A stretch of DNA of 64,000 nucleotides from an uncultured Lachnospiraceae bacterium (GCA_946628415.1 CAMOWK010000001.1:186001-250000); one strand, 5' to 3'; numbered from the stretch's first letter, positions 18,731 through 26,946 are shown. The notes: generated from the letters alone by a model not told the origin. A program made the numbers and translations.

Positions 18731-19978
18731 TCAGTATTTTTCAATATAGAACTTTTTTAAAACATTTACTCCTTCAACTGACTCAACATATAAATCATTG
18801 AATACCCTTTCTGTGAATTCATCAAGAGAACGCCTATCATCTGAGCTTGCATATATTATGGCAAAGTACGCCTTTATATTATTATTAACATCAATCACTT
18901 CACCATTTTTATAAAACATAGTCACTTCATCAACGAACGTATTTGTTTTTAGTAATTCTATCTGAGATTGATTTTTAACAGTCAGTCCATTTTTTCCAAG
19001 AAAATAGATCGCCTCATAGATTCTGCCACTTGGTTTAATAGCCATAATTTTTTCTCTAATCCTTGAATCATCATAAATGTAATCTAAAAGCAAGTCATTC
19101 AAATCAATTCCGGAATAATTATTTACAATGCCATATTCATACCCTAAGAATCTACCAGCTATTTCATTAACAATTACCTCATTTTTTTTCACAAAAAACT
19201 GCATTGATATCGGACCACTTGTCTGCCCTGTATACTTTACAAACCTGGAAAGAACATCATTTACTTTTGAATAAATACAATTCAAATCATGTGCAGGATA
19301 CACAATCCTTGTTAATTCCTGTATACTTTTATCTTTTCTCGGATTCCTCTCTCTATCCGCTATTCCAAGAATGAATACCTCACCTTCACAAACCCACGCA
19401 TGAACATTATGTTCATGTCCTTCGCAAAACTCTTCTACATATATTTCCTTTGTTGGTGACCTAAATGTAACTTTTTCAAAATACATTCTGATTTCTTCAA
19501 TTGAATCAACAACAAATATGCCTCTTGAACCATATCCGTTTAGAGGTTTTATCACAACCGGAAATATAAACCCATCTAGTTCCTCATCGCCAAAACCTTC
19601 TTGCAGTTTTTTGCCTCTTGGAACATCAATGCCCAACTCAGCAAGTATTTTTTTTTGCACATTCTTTTCTCTGTATATTTCAATATTGTCCTTGTTCAAA
19701 TACCATTTTAATTTTAAACAACTAGCTATTATAGTAATATTTTCAATTAAAACTTCAGAATACGATCCTATAATACCTGTTATTCCTTCTTTTTTACATA
19801 TATTTATTATAGAGTCCGTTTTTCTAACATCCACATCATAATACTTGTCTGCAAATTTCTTTGCAGGTGCTCCAACTATCCCATCACACACAACAGTATA
19901 GTATCCCCTGTCCTTTGATTTTTTTACCAACTCGACGAAATCAATTGACGCTCCTAACACCAATAATCTTTCTTCCAT
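18731..19978 (-). CDS. ATP-grasp carboxylate-amine ligase
   Basis: 415 aa. An N-terminal Rossmann-like preATP-grasp domain (LLVLGASIDFVELVKKSKDR), then an ATP-grasp fold with FPVVIKPLNGYGSRGIFVV (nucleotide-binding Lys and Gly loop), IYVEEFCEGHEHNV and a metal site VIVNEIAGRFLGYEYG. These enzymes use ATP to activate a carboxylate as acyl phosphate and join it to an amine or thiol. Flanked by a methyltransferase (17 bp) and the opine dehydrogenase, it could ligate the opine or an amino acid to an amino-sugar or another amine; this pairing is inferred from context. Composition is noticeably rich in Ile, Lys, Asn and Tyr. Confidence 0.82.
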   Translation of the reverse strand: MEERLLVLGASIDFVELVKKSKDRGYYTVVCDGIVGAPAKKFADKYYDVDVRKTDSIINICKKEGITGIIGSYSEVLIENITIIASCLKLKWYLNKDNIEIYREKNVQKKILAELGIDVPRGKKLQEGFGDEELDGFIFPVVIKPLNGYGSRGIFVVDSIEEIRMYFEKVTFRSPTKEIYVEEFCEGHEHNVHAWVCEGEVFILGIADRERNPRKDKSIQELTRIVYPAHDLNCIYSKVNDVLSRFVKYTGQTSGPISMQFFVKKNEVIVNEIAGRFLGYEYGIVNNYSGIDLNDLLLDYIYDDSRIREKIMAIKPSGRIYEAIYFLGKNGLTVKNQSQIELLKTNTFVDEVTMFYKNGEVIDVNNNIKAYFAIIYASSDDRRSLDEFTERVFNDLYVESVEGVNVLKKFYIEKY

Positions 19979-19995
19979 AACAAAAAATTCCCCAT

Positions 19996-20865
19996 TTAAA
20001 ATAGATTAATATTTTTGAAAAGATACATATGCCAGCCTATCTTCCCATTTTTATAATCCCACTTGCCATTTTCAAACACAAATCCATTTTTTCTTAAAAT
20101 AACAAATAATTCATCTATTGATATAAAATTATTTCTAGCATTCACAAGCGGATCACCTGGAACACCATCAAGCCTCAAATACCTCTCAATCCCGCCGTAA
20201 TCAAAAAGAATGTATTTTGCCTTTTTAAGTTGAGAAAAGAAATCTTCAACATCATCTATATAGTAAACCAGGCCAGCCATATAATACATATCAACTTCTA
20301 TTTTAGGTAACTTCTCTTTATTGAAATCGCATATGATGGTATCAGAATCTCTTTTGCAAAAATCCAGTCCATAATACTTTATACCCTTAGAAATATATTG
20401 CTTAATATCACTAACTCCGCATCCTATGTCCAAAACTGATTGAACATCATTAGGAATGAGTTTAGCCATCATTTCCGCTCTATGATTAAAGTTTTCTTGA
20501 TTAATTGCATTTTCAACTTGTTTTTCATAATTTATCCATGAATTATTATCATAGTATGTTTTATAAAATGAAAAATCTAACGTCCAACCATTAAAGAAGT
20601 GTTCATTTTCTATCAGACCAAATTCTTCAAATACTGCCTTGGCAGCACCATACCTCTTATTATCTGAAATAATGATAATAATATCATCTTTTTTCTCGTC
20701 TAACACTTTATTCATCGGGTATATTTTTTTCTCAAAACAAGTATTACCATAAATACACCTTTTTTTATCTATGTCATCAATAAAATAAGCCACTTCTTTA
20801 AGTCTTTCTATAGTTAATAGTCTTTCAGCCCAAATACCCGCGTAGCAAACAACTAATTTTTTCAT
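19996..20865 (-). CDS. SAM-dependent methyltransferase with N-terminal Rossmann-like domain
   Basis: 289 aa. Residues 1-95 form a small alpha/beta domain (KKLVVCYAGIWAERLL, then VAYFIDDIDKKR) of the kind found at the ends of polysaccharide biosynthesis enzymes. A class I methyltransferase follows, with motif I VLDIGCGVSD and YYGLDFCKRD; its C-terminus is short. The start ATG overlaps the glycosyltransferase stop by 4 bp (ATGA), showing translational coupling. Likely methylates a sugar or a small product of the same operon. The acceptor is unknown. Confidence 0.72.
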   Translation of the reverse strand: MKKLVVCYAGIWAERLLTIERLKEVAYFIDDIDKKRCIYGNTCFEKKIYPMNKVLDEKKDDIIIIISDNKRYGAAKAVFEEFGLIENEHFFNGWTLDFSFYKTYYDNNSWINYEKQVENAINQENFNHRAEMMAKLIPNDVQSVLDIGCGVSDIKQYISKGIKYYGLDFCKRDSDTIICDFNKEKLPKIEVDMYYMAGLVYYIDDVEDFFSQLKKAKYILFDYGGIERYLRLDGVPGDPLVNARNNFISIDELFVILRKNGFVFENGKWDYKNGKIGWHMYLFKNINLF

Positions 20866-21797
20866 ATTGAATCCTTTCCAATAACTTCCTTTATAACATA
20901 TTGTGGCGAATCATTAATACAAATATATATACGTCCTACATACTCACCTATCAGTCCAAGCATAATCATAATCACCCCACCAATAAATGTGACTGCAGAA
21001 ATAAGAGAACTCCATCCCATTTGAACATCAGGATTAATTATCTTTCTAACAACTATTATTACTGCAAAAATAATACCTAATAGAGCCAGAAAAAAGCCTA
21101 TAACAGCCCCAAACTCTAAAGGTTTTACAGAGAATGCAGTGAATCCGTTAAGCCACAAAGAAAACAACGATTTCAACGTATAGCCTGATTTTCCACTTAG
21201 CCTATCTCTCTGTTCCACTTCAACCATGGATACATTTCTAGTAGATCTTAAAATCAGTCCAAGTATATATGGATATGGATTATTATATTTTATAATCTCA
21301 TCAACTATATATCGGCGCATAATTCTAAAACTACTTCCATCCGGTAATTTTTCCTTAACATCCAACATATAATATGTCATTTTGTTAGCAAATCTAGATC
21401 CAAGTTTACGAAAAAAATTCGGATTATAGTCCCTATATGTAGCATATACCACATCATATCCTTTATTTAATTCATCATATAGGTCGTATATTTTCGATGC
21501 CGGAGTTTGTCCATCGTCATCCAAAGTTACAACAGTATCACCAGTGCTATTTTTGAAACCCGCCATTAGGGCGCTATGTTGCCCGAAGTTCTTAGAAAGA
21601 TTTACTCCAATGATATTCTTATTATTTTTTGTTAAATCACAGATTACATTCCATACACCATCTGGCGAACAGTCATTAACCAAAATAACTTCGTAAGATA
21701 AATATGGTCTTAATCGCATTGTACTTTGAATCTCATCTATCACTTTAGCTATTGTATTTTCCGACCTGTAACATGGAATAACAATAGAAATATCCAT
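20862..21797 (-). CDS. ArnC/GtrB-like undecaprenyl-phosphate glycosyltransferase
   Basis: 311 aa GT2-family enzyme. SIVIPCYRSENTI opens the GT-A fold; VNLSKNFGQHSALMAGF and LDDDGQTP are the signature blocks of ArnC and GtrB; the C-terminus has two membrane helices (about 230-252 and 268-290) ending GLIGEYVGRIY, also shared with ArnC. Such enzymes load a nucleotide sugar onto undecaprenyl phosphate on the cytoplasmic face. Given the aminotransferase and two EmrE-like half transporters upstream, the sugar may be the 4-amino-4,6-dideoxy sugar made by RffA. AAGGATGG ribosome site before ATG 21797. Confidence 0.86.
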   Translation of the reverse strand: MDISIVIPCYRSENTIAKVIDEIQSTMRLRPYLSYEVILVNDCSPDGVWNVICDLTKNNKNIIGVNLSKNFGQHSALMAGFKNSTGDTVVTLDDDGQTPASKIYDLYDELNKGYDVVYATYRDYNPNFFRKLGSRFANKMTYYMLDVKEKLPDGSSFRIMRRYIVDEIIKYNNPYPYILGLILRSTRNVSMVEVEQRDRLSGKSGYTLKSLFSLWLNGFTAFSVKPLEFGAVIGFFLALLGIIFAVIIVVRKIINPDVQMGWSSLISAVTFIGGVIMIMLGLIGEYVGRIYICINDSPQYVIKEVIGKDSI

Positions 21798-21836
21798 ATC
21801 AATCCATCCTTCACTTTTAAATATTATTTCAAATAC

Positions 21837-22688
21837 CTATCTCCGCCTTGCAACAACTATGATACTGCTTCCGAATGGTACTCTCCCCGGACGTTTCAGT
21901 AACCTTTTTTCAAGTTTAAAAAGAACGCTTAGCACCTTAGTCACAAGAGTTGACTTACTCTTAAACTGCGAGTCGGCAATCTTTTCTCTTTCTTTTTCCG
22001 TCCTATCCTGCTGTTTCTTAATAAGTCCCACTTTTTCCATCCAGACTCTTATAATAAGAATCGGCAGATATAGAAAGCCCATAAAATAACTTGCATACGC
22101 AACTTTGAATCCATTTTTTCTGAGCAAAGCACAAAGCTCTCTAATTCTATATCTTCTGAAATGACCCGCCACCTCATCTTCACTGCTCCACAGTGACATA
22201 AACGCCGGAACAGTGATAAGCAGCCTGCCTTTACTTTTCATTTTTTTATATAGCAGTTTTATAAATGCATCGTCATCTTCAATGTGCTCTAGAACATCAA
22301 GAAGAAGCGCCTGCTCGATTGATTCATCCAAAACACTGACGTCAGTTACAGCGCCACAGTTTACTTCACCTATCCCACGTGATAATGCATTTCTGCACGC
22401 TGCAGGAGACGGTTCGATGATCGCCGTTTTAAATCCCATCTTTCCGGCCTTACCCGAAGTAAATGCATTTCCACCACCTATATCAACAGTAAGCCTTTCT
22501 CTCTGCATAAAGCGAAGCATGAGTCCGGTTATTACATCTGCTCTGTAATTAAACCACCAAGAATCATCTTCCAGCCTTAGAAGTTTTTCTTCTGTTTCAT
22601 CGGAAAACGCAGTAGCCGTTACATTTCCATCTGCATAATTAATTCCGTCACTATTTTTCACCCAAAAGGTTTTATTCAAATATTCCAT
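21837..22688 (-). CDS. Class I SAM methyltransferase (glycan-associated)
   Basis: 283 aa from ATG 22688 (GGAG at 22694-22697; an upstream TTG is not supported). Motif I is TVDIGGGNAFT, with an acidic loop AIIEPSP and LLLDVLEHIEDDDAF as motif II; EDDSWWFNYRADVI precedes the fold, as in methyltransferases encoded beside bacterial glycosyltransferases. A hydrophobic stretch (FMGFLYLPILIIRVW) near residue 210 and a basic C-terminus suggest membrane association, so the substrate may be lipid-linked. It lies 39 bp ahead of the ArnC-like gene. Confidence 0.75.
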   Translation of the reverse strand: MEYLNKTFWVKNSDGINYADGNVTATAFSDETEEKLLRLEDDSWWFNYRADVITGLMLRFMQRERLTVDIGGGNAFTSGKAGKMGFKTAIIEPSPAACRNALSRGIGEVNCGAVTDVSVLDESIEQALLLDVLEHIEDDDAFIKLLYKKMKSKGRLLITVPAFMSLWSSEDEVAGHFRRYRIRELCALLRKNGFKVAYASYFMGFLYLPILIIRVWMEKVGLIKKQQDRTEKEREKIADSQFKSKSTLVTKVLSVLFKLEKRLLKRPGRVPFGSSIIVVARRR

Positions 22689-22704
22689 CAAGACTCCAGC
22701 TTTA

Positions 22705-22824
22705 AACAATTAATTTAGTTTCTCTTCTTACGATATCAGTAAAGAATCTATCCCACGTATAGTATTTCCTACTTTCAATAAAATCATATGGTCTTGTAAT
22801 TTTATACCATACTGCGTTATCATC
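22705..22824 (-). pseudogene. 40-codon in-frame tail after the small transporter, possible gene remnant
   Basis: Directly after the TGA of the downstream-half transporter (22825), the same frame continues for 40 sense codons, encoding DDNAVWYKITRPYDFIES followed by an aromatic and basic stretch, and stops with TAA at 22702-22704, just 13 bases before the methyltransferase start. Composition is protein-like (two Trp, several Tyr, Phe and Arg) and the spacing to the next ribosome site is operon-like. It has no start codon. It may be the end of a deleted gene, or a tail once fused to the transporter. Confidence 0.4.
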
Positions 22825-23175
22825 TCATCCCAGAAGCGAATACACACAGATTCCTGTAATAATAATAACAAGTGCAAGTATCTTTCTTTTGCTTACTTTC
22901 TCTTTGAAGAATCTGACGCCAAATATAGTAACATATATATAGCTTGTACTTTCAAGTACTGCACCCATTGAAAGTGGTATGCCTTTATATGCTATTATAG
23001 CCATAAGGGTTGTTGCTACAAAGATCAAATAAGCTGTAATTACGAGGGGATTTAAGTACTCTTTCAGAACTGAAGAATACTCTTTCTCAGCTGCCTTTTT
23101 AAGCATTGCCTGTGATACAGCACTAAGAAAAAATGCAACGAGGATTATTAAGACATATCCTATATCATACTTCAC
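22825..23175 (-). CDS. Small EamA/EmrE-family half transporter (ArnE/F-like)
   Basis: 116 aa, four membrane helices, with the SMR/EamA pattern: LVIILVAFFLSAVSQAMLKKA at the N-terminus and GAVLESTSYIYVTIFGVRFFKEKVSKRK near the end. Overlaps the preceding partner gene by 11 bp, the usual layout of heterodimeric pairs such as ArnE/ArnF. With the ArnC-like transferase three genes downstream this suggests flipping of an undecaprenyl-phosphate sugar across the membrane. Substrate inferred, not shown. Confidence 0.8.
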   Translation of the reverse strand: MKYDIGYVLIILVAFFLSAVSQAMLKKAAEKEYSSVLKEYLNPLVITAYLIFVATTLMAIIAYKGIPLSMGAVLESTSYIYVTIFGVRFFKEKVSKRKILALVIIITGICVYSLLG

Positions 23176-23533
23176 GGCTGTCCTCCTTCTCGTCAGAAAG
23201 AGAGAAAAGTACCATGCCTATGAGAACAAGAAGCACCCCTATAACTTTACCTAAACTAATCTCTTCTCCAAATATAATCATGCCCCAAACAAGTCCCCAT
23301 ATGACCATAACAGCTTTATTGGCATAAGCTGTTATAAGAGGCATTCTTTTTATGATCTGCTGCCATGCTATGGCATATATGACCATAATCAGTATCATTA
23401 TACCATAAAACAGACAAAATCTGAAACTAAGGAACTCTTCTCCTGCCGCTTTTTTACTGCAGACCCCGGTAAAGGAGTAAATAAGCAGCATTATATGAAG
23501 AATTATGAAAGTCTTTAAATCTTTCTTTTCCAT
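23165..23533 (-). CDS. Small EamA/EmrE-family half transporter (ArnE/F-like partner)
   Basis: 122 aa with four membrane helices; the EamA motif ANKAVMVIWGLVWGMIIFGEEISLGKVIG marks helix 3 to 4, followed by a short charged tail. First of the overlapping pair, 40 bp downstream of the RffA-like gene. Two half transporters probably form a heterodimer. An ordinary multidrug SMR pump is the alternative, but the glycan neighbours make lipid-sugar flipping more likely. Confidence 0.8.
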   Translation of the reverse strand: MEKKDLKTFIILHIMLLIYSFTGVCSKKAAGEEFLSFRFCLFYGIMILIMVIYAIAWQQIIKRMPLITAYANKAVMVIWGLVWGMIIFGEEISLGKVIGVLLVLIGMVLFSLSDEKEDSREV

Positions 23534-23573
23534 TACCCATTACCAGATAAAACTAATCTATCAGCATCCTTAG

Positions 23574-24704
23574 TTATGCAAAATACTCATGCACCTTATC
23601 TATTATATATTCAGCATCGTCCGGCTTTAGATTATAATACATCGGCAGTCTTATAAGCCTGTCGCTTTCCTTTGTTGTATAAATATCCTCGCCATGAAAT
23701 CTTGCAAACTCTGCAGCTGCCGGTGCAGTGTGAAGCGGCACATAATGAAATACCGCAAGTATGCCATTTTCTTTAAGAAATGCCAGAAGCCTTGTGCGCT
23801 CTTCCAAATCCTTAACCTTTATATAATACATATGAGCGTTGTGCGTATATCCCTCAGGAATGAAAGGACGCTCGATAAAGCCCTTTTCCTCCAGATCTTT
23901 AAGTCCTTCGTTATATGTATTCCATGTATTCATTCTGTTCGCAAGTATTTCATCCGCAACCTCAAGCTGCGCCCAAAGGTATGCTGCATTCATATCGCTG
24001 GGAAGAAATGAACTGCCTTCATCGACCCATGTGTACTTATCCACAAGACCACGGAAGAACTTGCTTCTGTTGGTTCCTTTCTCGCGGATTATCTCAGCCC
24101 TTTCAATGTCATTTTCATGATTGATAAGAAGTGCTCCGCCTTCCCCCATGCTGTAATTCTTTGTCTCATGAAAACTATAGCAGCCAAAGTCACCGATAGT
24201 TCCAAGCGCCTTGCCCTTATACTCACACATCATGCCCTGCGCCGCATCCTCGACAACATATAACTTGTGGTGCCTTGCTATATCCATAATAGTATCCATC
24301 TCACATGCAACGCCCGCATAATGAACAGGAACTATCGCTTTTGTCTTATCCGTCACAGCAGCTTCGATCAGCTTTTCATTTATATTAAGAGTGTCAGGTC
24401 TTATATCTACAAAAACTATCTTCGCACCTCTCAGCACAAATGCATTTGCTGTTGATACAAATGTATACGAAGGCATAATCACTTCGTCACCCGGCCTTAT
24501 ATCGATCAGCATCGCCGCCATTTCAAGTGCCTGTGTGCATGATGTTGTGAGAAGCACTCTTTTGGTTCCGGTCTTTTCCTCAATCCATTTACTGCATTTT
24601 TTTGTAAAATCACCGTCACCGCATATCTTATGTTTTTCTTCGATTGCCTGTCTTATATATAGAAGCTCTGTCCCTATATATGGAGTTCTATTGAAGCTTA
24701 TCAC
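23574..24704 (-). CDS. rffA: dTDP-4-amino-4,6-dideoxygalactose transaminase
   Basis: 376 aa, PLP-dependent DegT/DnrJ family, full length. Long blocks follow E. coli RffA/WecE: KICGDGDFTKKC, PGDEVIMPSYTFVSTANAFV, VPVHYAGVACEMDTIMDIA, FHETKNYSMGEGGA (Lys of HETKN binds PLP), REKGTNRSKFFRG, YTTKESDRLIRLPMYYNL. It converts dTDP-4-keto-6-deoxyglucose to dTDP-Fuc4N using glutamate. The RmlA and RmlB enzymes that supply the substrate are not in the window. Six bases separate it from the toxin gene hepT, so it is transcribed with the upstream genes. It supplies the sugar presumably used by the ArnC-like transferase. Confidence 0.93.
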   Translation of the reverse strand: MISFNRTPYIGTELLYIRQAIEEKHKICGDGDFTKKCSKWIEEKTGTKRVLLTTSCTQALEMAAMLIDIRPGDEVIMPSYTFVSTANAFVLRGAKIVFVDIRPDTLNINEKLIEAAVTDKTKAIVPVHYAGVACEMDTIMDIARHHKLYVVEDAAQGMMCEYKGKALGTIGDFGCYSFHETKNYSMGEGGALLINHENDIERAEIIREKGTNRSKFFRGLVDKYTWVDEGSSFLPSDMNAAYLWAQLEVADEILANRMNTWNTYNEGLKDLEEKGFIERPFIPEGYTHNAHMYYIKVKDLEERTRLLAFLKENGILAVFHYVPLHTAPAAAEFARFHGEDIYTTKESDRLIRLPMYYNLKPDDAEYIIDKVHEYFA

Positions 24705-24709
24705 TGTTC

Positions 24710-25060
24710 TTACTCCTTAATAATACCTGATACCTTTTCTTCTAAATCAACTATCTCAGTAGTAGACGTTAACCATACTATATCAAAATCCAACGATCCA
24801 TAATGATGGGCAAAAACATCTCTCATTCCCATAATTTCTCTCCATGAAATGGAACTGGATTCATTTCTCATATCGTCTGATAAGTTTTTAGCCAACTCAC
24901 CAATCTGAAGAATCGGCATAGTAATAGAATTACGATATATATATCCGTTTTCCTTATCCTTAAAAAACTTTTCGTTGTAATCAAAATAGACATGAGTCTT
25001 CCTTATCTCTTCACAATATGAAATTATCTTTCTTAGAATCATTTCATCTCTGCTGTTCAT
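24710..25060 (-). CDS. hepT: HepT-type toxin (HEPN RNase)
   Basis: 116 aa, all-helical HEPN/DUF86 fold. The RNase motif RX4HXY is present as RDVFAHHY near residue 80, and LQIGELAKNLSDDMR matches the family's central helix. It overlaps its partner mntA by 17 bp. HepT cleaves RNA, and MntA neutralises it by AMPylating the Tyr of the motif. Both catalytic residues are intact, so the toxin should be active. Its location inside a tight operon between trhP and rffA is unusual. Confidence 0.9.
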   Translation of the reverse strand: MNSRDEMILRKIISYCEEIRKTHVYFDYNEKFFKDKENGYIYRNSITMPILQIGELAKNLSDDMRNESSSISWREIMGMRDVFAHHYGSLDFDIVWLTSTTEIVDLEEKVSGIIKE

Positions 25061-25337
25061 ATACCAGTCTCAAATCCTTTCTTATTGCTTCAAGAAAATC
25101 GCTATCATCTGATGTATCTGTTACAACATCAACATGAGAATTCAGTCTTTTTTCCAATTCATTTATTAAACTCACATATTTAAGAAGAGTATCTACTTTT
25201 CCCTTAGAAATAAGAAAATCGTAATCACTGTCATCTCGATAATCCATGCGTGCTCTGGAACCGAACAAATAAACCCGTTCTACTCCATAACCTTCTGCAA
25301 TTTCCGAAACGATTCTTTTTATATCTTCAAAAGGCAT
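25044..25337 (-). CDS. mntA: MntA-type nucleotidyltransferase antitoxin
   Basis: 97 aa minimal nucleotidyltransferase. The GSX10DXD active site is exact: GSRARMDYRDDSDYD (about residues 26-40), with a third acidic residue in HVDVVTD. In studied pairs MntA transfers AMP groups to the HepT tyrosine. It starts two bases after the trhP stop codon and overlaps hepT, so the pair is translationally linked to the housekeeping gene upstream. Complete by length. Confidence 0.9.
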   Translation of the reverse strand: MPFEDIKRIVSEIAEGYGVERVYLFGSRARMDYRDDSDYDFLISKGKVDTLLKYVSLINELEKRLNSHVDVVTDTSDDSDFLEAIRKDLRLVYEQQR

Positions 25338-25339
25338 AC

Positions 25340-26695
25340 TTAAACACCCCCGTTCTTACTCCTTATAACCATTCCGGTTCTTACACTATCAGAAAATTGC
25401 GAATCAATCTCAAGCACTACATGCAGTTCCTGCTTTGGATGCGGAGCTGAATCCATGGAGTTTCCGAATTCATCCATAATTCCAGCAACTTTAGCAGGTA
25501 CATTATCACCTTTAAATGTAACGATTTCGATATCATCACCTATAGAAAATTTATTCTTCTGATGAATCAGGACTTCTACCATGGATTCGCGAGGACCAAA
25601 AGAAGTATCACTGATATTCCCATCATTCATATCTGCATCAGAAATCCGGTTATCACTATGGTTCTTTTCATCCTGTTCTATATATTTCACATCTTCGATA
25701 CTTCCCAGATAAATGAAATTTTGGACGTAAGTATTGCTGTCATATATCTGCGACTCGCTGTCCGGCTTACTGAAATAGAATCCTGTCGTAAACTGCCTAT
25801 ATGTGCAGGCAGATATTTCCCTCATGTAGTAATCCGCCTTGGATCTGTATAAATCGATATCATTTAAATAATCATCAATCGCTTCTCTGTAAATCTTCGC
25901 AACACTCGCAACATAAAGTGCAGTCTTCATCCTGCCCTCAACCTTAAATGAATAGATTCCGGCATCAACCATTTCAGGTATATAGTTGACCATGCAAAGA
26001 TCTTTTGAATTGAAAATGTATGTTCCTCGCTCATCCTCTTCAACAGGGAGATATTCTCCCGGTCTCTTTTCTTCCACAACAGCATACTTCCATCTGCATG
26101 GATGAGTGCATGCGCCCTTGTTGGCGTCACGTCCCGTAAAGTAGGATGAAAGAAGACATCTTCCCGAATAAGAAATGCACATTGCCCCGTGCATAAATGC
26201 CTCTATCTCGAGGTCGTCCGGAATATTTGCTCGTGTCTCTTTTATCTCAGCAAGAGACATTTCCCTTGCACATACGATCCTGCTCGCACCGAGACTGTGC
26301 CAGAAGTTAAATGTCATATAATTTGTATTATTTGCCTGTGTGCTTATATGAATCTCAATATCAGGAATAATCTCTTTTACCAGCGTAAATATCCCCGGAT
26401 CTGAAACCAGCACTGCATCAAATCCGTAATCTTTTATTTCGGCGAGATACTTTCTTACGCCCTCAAGATCGTAATTATGCGCATATATATTTACAGTCAG
26501 ATAAACCTTTACTCCTTTTGAATGAGCATATGAAATGCCCTCTTTCATTTCATAAGGTGTAAAGTTATCTGCCTTTGCTCTGAGACTGAAGCTGCTTCCG
26601 CCGAGATACACCGCATCGGCACCATATAGAATAGCCGTCTTCATGGTTTCAAGTGATCCCGCCGGCATAAGAAGTTCTACTTTTTTATCCTTCAT
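25340..26695 (-). CDS. trhP: U32-family tRNA hydroxylation protein TrhP
   Basis: 451 aa from ATG 26695 (GAGGGG upstream; an earlier start lacks support). Opens VELLMPAGSLETMKTAILYGADAVYLGG, as in YegQ and YrrO; the cysteine cluster CISYSGRC ... GACTHPCRWKY would hold an Fe-S centre. A C-terminal beta domain (about 360-451) is present. The family hydroxylates wobble uridine 34 of certain tRNAs (ho5U) using prephenate. It follows a TrmR-like methyltransferase, the B. subtilis yrrM-yrrN-yrrO order, which supports this role over peptidase activity. Only one TrhP is seen here whereas B. subtilis has two. Confidence 0.86.
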   Translation of the reverse strand: MKDKKVELLMPAGSLETMKTAILYGADAVYLGGSSFSLRAKADNFTPYEMKEGISYAHSKGVKVYLTVNIYAHNYDLEGVRKYLAEIKDYGFDAVLVSDPGIFTLVKEIIPDIEIHISTQANNTNYMTFNFWHSLGASRIVCAREMSLAEIKETRANIPDDLEIEAFMHGAMCISYSGRCLLSSYFTGRDANKGACTHPCRWKYAVVEEKRPGEYLPVEEDERGTYIFNSKDLCMVNYIPEMVDAGIYSFKVEGRMKTALYVASVAKIYREAIDDYLNDIDLYRSKADYYMREISACTYRQFTTGFYFSKPDSESQIYDSNTYVQNFIYLGSIEDVKYIEQDEKNHSDNRISDADMNDGNISDTSFGPRESMVEVLIHQKNKFSIGDDIEIVTFKGDNVPAKVAGIMDEFGNSMDSAPHPKQELHVVLEIDSQFSDSVRTGMVIRSKNGGV

Positions 26696-26715
26696 TTCTT
26701 TCCCCTCTGCAGCAA

Positions 26716-26946
26716 TGGTGCCATATGTGCATAGCACATATGATATCCCTGCTTCGCAGGTCTATATTACGCTTCGCGTAATGCATACTCGCTTTGCTCG
26801 TACATGATTCACTTGGTGAATAATGCCTATTATACCACAGTACTGAGATTTGCATCAGCGAATCCAGTACGCTACAGGCAGTTTTCGACAGAAAACTGTC
26901 CGACGTCAGGAGGATATAATTGCCGCCATCCTCTGCGGCAATTATA
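26716..26946 (-). repeat. Run of six perfect short hairpins between trmR and trhP
   Basis: Stems found in order: CATATGTGC/GCACATATG (26722-26742), CCTGC/GCAGG (26748-26760), ATTACGC/GCGTAAT (26766-26782), ATTCAC/GTGAAT (26807-26821), CAGTTTTC/GAAAACTG (26879-26898) and a 12-bp stem (26915-26926 with 26935-26946) that overlaps the trmR stop codon. Most loops are only three bases; two have GAA closed by C-G on the minus strand, the very stable GCGAAGC mini-hairpin. The last stem could terminate or process trmR mRNA. No coding frame is evident in the 246-bp gap. Confidence 0.7.

Noticed and set aside
22825..22827. TGA recoding (readthrough or selenocysteine) in the small transporter
   Set aside because: The 116-aa product is already a normal-length four-helix EamA/SMR protein, and no SECIS-like hairpin was seen after the TGA; a gene remnant is simpler.
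25340..26695. Collagenase-like secreted peptidase
   Set aside because: U32 proteins are often named peptidases, but the cysteine cluster, cytoplasmic N-terminus and place next to trmR fit the tRNA hydroxylation protein TrhP.
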